A stretch of DNA of 64,000 bases, from positions 122,520 to 186,519 of the forward strand of contig JAHJPG010000034.1 of NCBI GenBank assembly GCA_018819925.1. The letters are read 5' to 3'. Of this stretch, positions 63,032 to 64,000 are shown piece by piece. The notes below the pieces were generated by a model. That model was given only the letters and a program-made list of their open reading frames with translations. It had not been told where the DNA came from and made no database searches. This stretch comes from Pseudomonadota bacterium (GTDB lineage Bacteria > Desulfobacterota > Desulfarculia > Desulfarculales > Desulfarculaceae). The first letter of the stretch is position 1. Every line of letters begins with the position of its first letter. A program made the position numbers and the translations under genes.

Positions 63032-64000
63032 CTACCCTCCTGGTTCGATCAGGCTCTTGCCGGTCATGGCGGCGGGCTGGGACAGCCCCATCAACGCCAG
63101 GACCGTGGGGGCCACGTCGCGCAGGGCTCCGCCGGAGCGCAGGTTCTCCTTTGACCTTTGGGGGTCTATGAGGATCAGGGGCACCGGATTGCTCACCGTG
63201 TGCGCGGTGTAGGGGCCTCCGGTGTCCGGGTCTATCATCTGTTCGGCGTTGCCGTGGTCGGCGGTCAGCACCACCAGACCCCCGGCTCCCAGCACCGCCG
63301 GCACCACTCGGGCCAGGCAGCGGTCCAGGGTCTCCATGGCTTGAACCGCCGCAGCCATCACTCCAGTATGGCCCACCATGTCGCCGTTGGCGTAGTTCAT
63401 GACGATGAGGTCGTAGCGGTCGGCGGCTATGCGCCCCAGTACCTCGTCGGTGACTTCCACCGCGCTCATGGCCGGCTTCTGGTCGTAGGTGTTCACCTCC
63501 TTGGGGGAGGGGATGAGCACTCTGTCTTCACCGGGCACCGGGTCTTCCACCCCGCCGTTGAAAAAAAAGGTGACGTGGGCGTACTTCTCGGTCTCGGCAA
63601 TGTGCAGCTGGCTCTTGCCCGCGCGGGACACCACGTCGGACAGGGTGTCTTCCAGGGCATTTGGGGGGAAGGCCACGGGCACGTTCAGGTGCTGGTCATA
63701 TTCGGTCATGCACACGTAATAACCAAGCTTGGGCCGGTCATGCACATCGAACTCTTTAAAATCAGGCTGGTTGAGGGCCCAGGTCAGTTCCCGGGCGCGG
63801 TCGGCCCGGAAGTTGAAGAAGATCACCGCGTCGCCGTCCTTGATGCGCCCCACCGGTTGGCTGTCTTCGTTCATGCGCACCGTGGGCTTGATGAACTCGT
63901 CAAACTCCTGGTTGGAGTAGTCCTCCTCCACCGCGGTTATAAGGTCTCCCGCCAGGCGGCCCTGGCCGCGCACCAGGGCGTTGTAGGCCTGCTCAACCCG
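63032..64000 (-). CDS. gpmI: Cofactor-independent phosphoglycerate mutase, 3' part
   Basis: The frame stays open to the window edge (RVEQAYNALV...), so the N-terminal part is missing. The 322 visible residues include KDGDAVIFFNFRADRARE, DRPKLGYYVCMTEYD, FFFNGGVEDPVPGEDR, the metal-binding NYANGDMVGHTG and VLTADHGNAEQM, and a C-terminal GGALRDVAPTVLALMG. This is the standard glycolytic GpmI, distinct from the ApgM-like protein at 45 kb. Confidence 0.95.
   Translation of the reverse strand, partial: RVEQAYNALVRGQGRLAGDLITAVEEDYSNQEFDEFIKPTVRMNEDSQPVGRIKDGDAVIFFNFRADRARELTWALNQPDFKEFDVHDRPKLGYYVCMTEYDQHLNVPVAFPPNALEDTLSDVVSRAGKSQLHIAETEKYAHVTFFFNGGVEDPVPGEDRVLIPSPKEVNTYDQKPAMSAVEVTDEVLGRIAADRYDLIVMNYANGDMVGHTGVMAAAVQAMETLDRCLARVVPAVLGAGGLVVLTADHGNAEQMIDPDTGGPYTAHTVSNPVPLILIDPQRSKENLRSGGALRDVAPTVLALMGLSQPAAMTGKSLIEPGG

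Overview
This window is GC-rich chromosomal DNA, densely packed with coding sequence and with almost no mobile DNA. The gene content points to an anaerobic Desulfobacterota (deltaproteobacterial) organism, possibly near Desulfarculus-like lineages. The evidence is a Wolinella-type fumarate reductase (frdCAB), a two-subunit Fe-S fumarase, a CooT-type nickel protein, a RamA-like corrinoid activator, a CoA-disulfide/persulfide reductase with a rhodanese domain, pyruvate phosphate dikinase, a TRAP transporter and an octahaem HAO-like cytochrome. No rRNA or tRNA is present, so taxonomy is inferred from gene content only.

Layout. 1-8.8 kb (+ strand): after a truncated gene and a small zinc-ribbon gene, a near-consensus sigma70 promoter (889-917) starts a run of queA, tgt, yajC, secD, secF, parA, parB and a NYN-domain gene. 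It combines queuosine tRNA modification, Sec export accessory proteins and chromosome partitioning. secD carries a one-base frameshift in a G-run, and SecF has an extra membrane insert. 8.9-16.4 kb: a methyltransferase with a signal peptide, plsY, the DUF3842-cooT pair, an MBL hydrolase, a PfkB kinase with a DMT transporter, a K+ channel, a DUF3426 zinc-ribbon membrane protein and hpt. 16.6-21.4 kb (- strand): fumarase alpha, beta, then frdC, frdA, frdB, a fumarate/succinate operon with its own promoter and terminator. 21.5-23.5 kb: three arsenosugar-associated genes. 24.5-26.7 kb: queE converging on the octahaem cytochrome.

26.9-36.2 kb (- strand) is the most distinctive block. It is a tightly coupled operon-like run: TRAP transporter dctPQM, a phenylacetate/benzoate-type CoA ligase, a 61-residue unknown protein, a three-subunit molybdenum hydroxylase, a DUF2080 mini-protein, a ThiS/MoaD-like sulfur carrier and a ThiF/MoeB-like activating enzyme. 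It reads as uptake, CoA activation and hydroxylation or reductive attack of an aromatic or similar acid, with its own sulfur-carrier pair. A Crp/Fnr regulator lies just upstream. 37.5-48.6 kb: central metabolism (carboxyltransferase, DHH phosphoesterase, FabH, PPDK) and a threonine-pathway run (aminotransferase, homoserine dehydrogenase, ApgM-type proposed homoserine kinase, thioesterase).

49-64 kb: a receiver-GGDEF protein, fluoride channel plus DUF190, and a second unusual tight operon: persulfide reductase-rhodanese, MBL hydrolase, a second DUF2080 mini-protein, and a stand-alone dihydrolipoyl dehydrogenase. Then come a secreted unknown, the corrinoid activator, two palindromic repeats beside a shortened endonuclease III-like gene, an EF-G paralogue, a DUF2059 protein, an M48-TPR protease and the 3' part of gpmI. 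The best candidate for something undescribed is the recurrence of DUF2080 mini-proteins inside two metabolic operons without any transposase.
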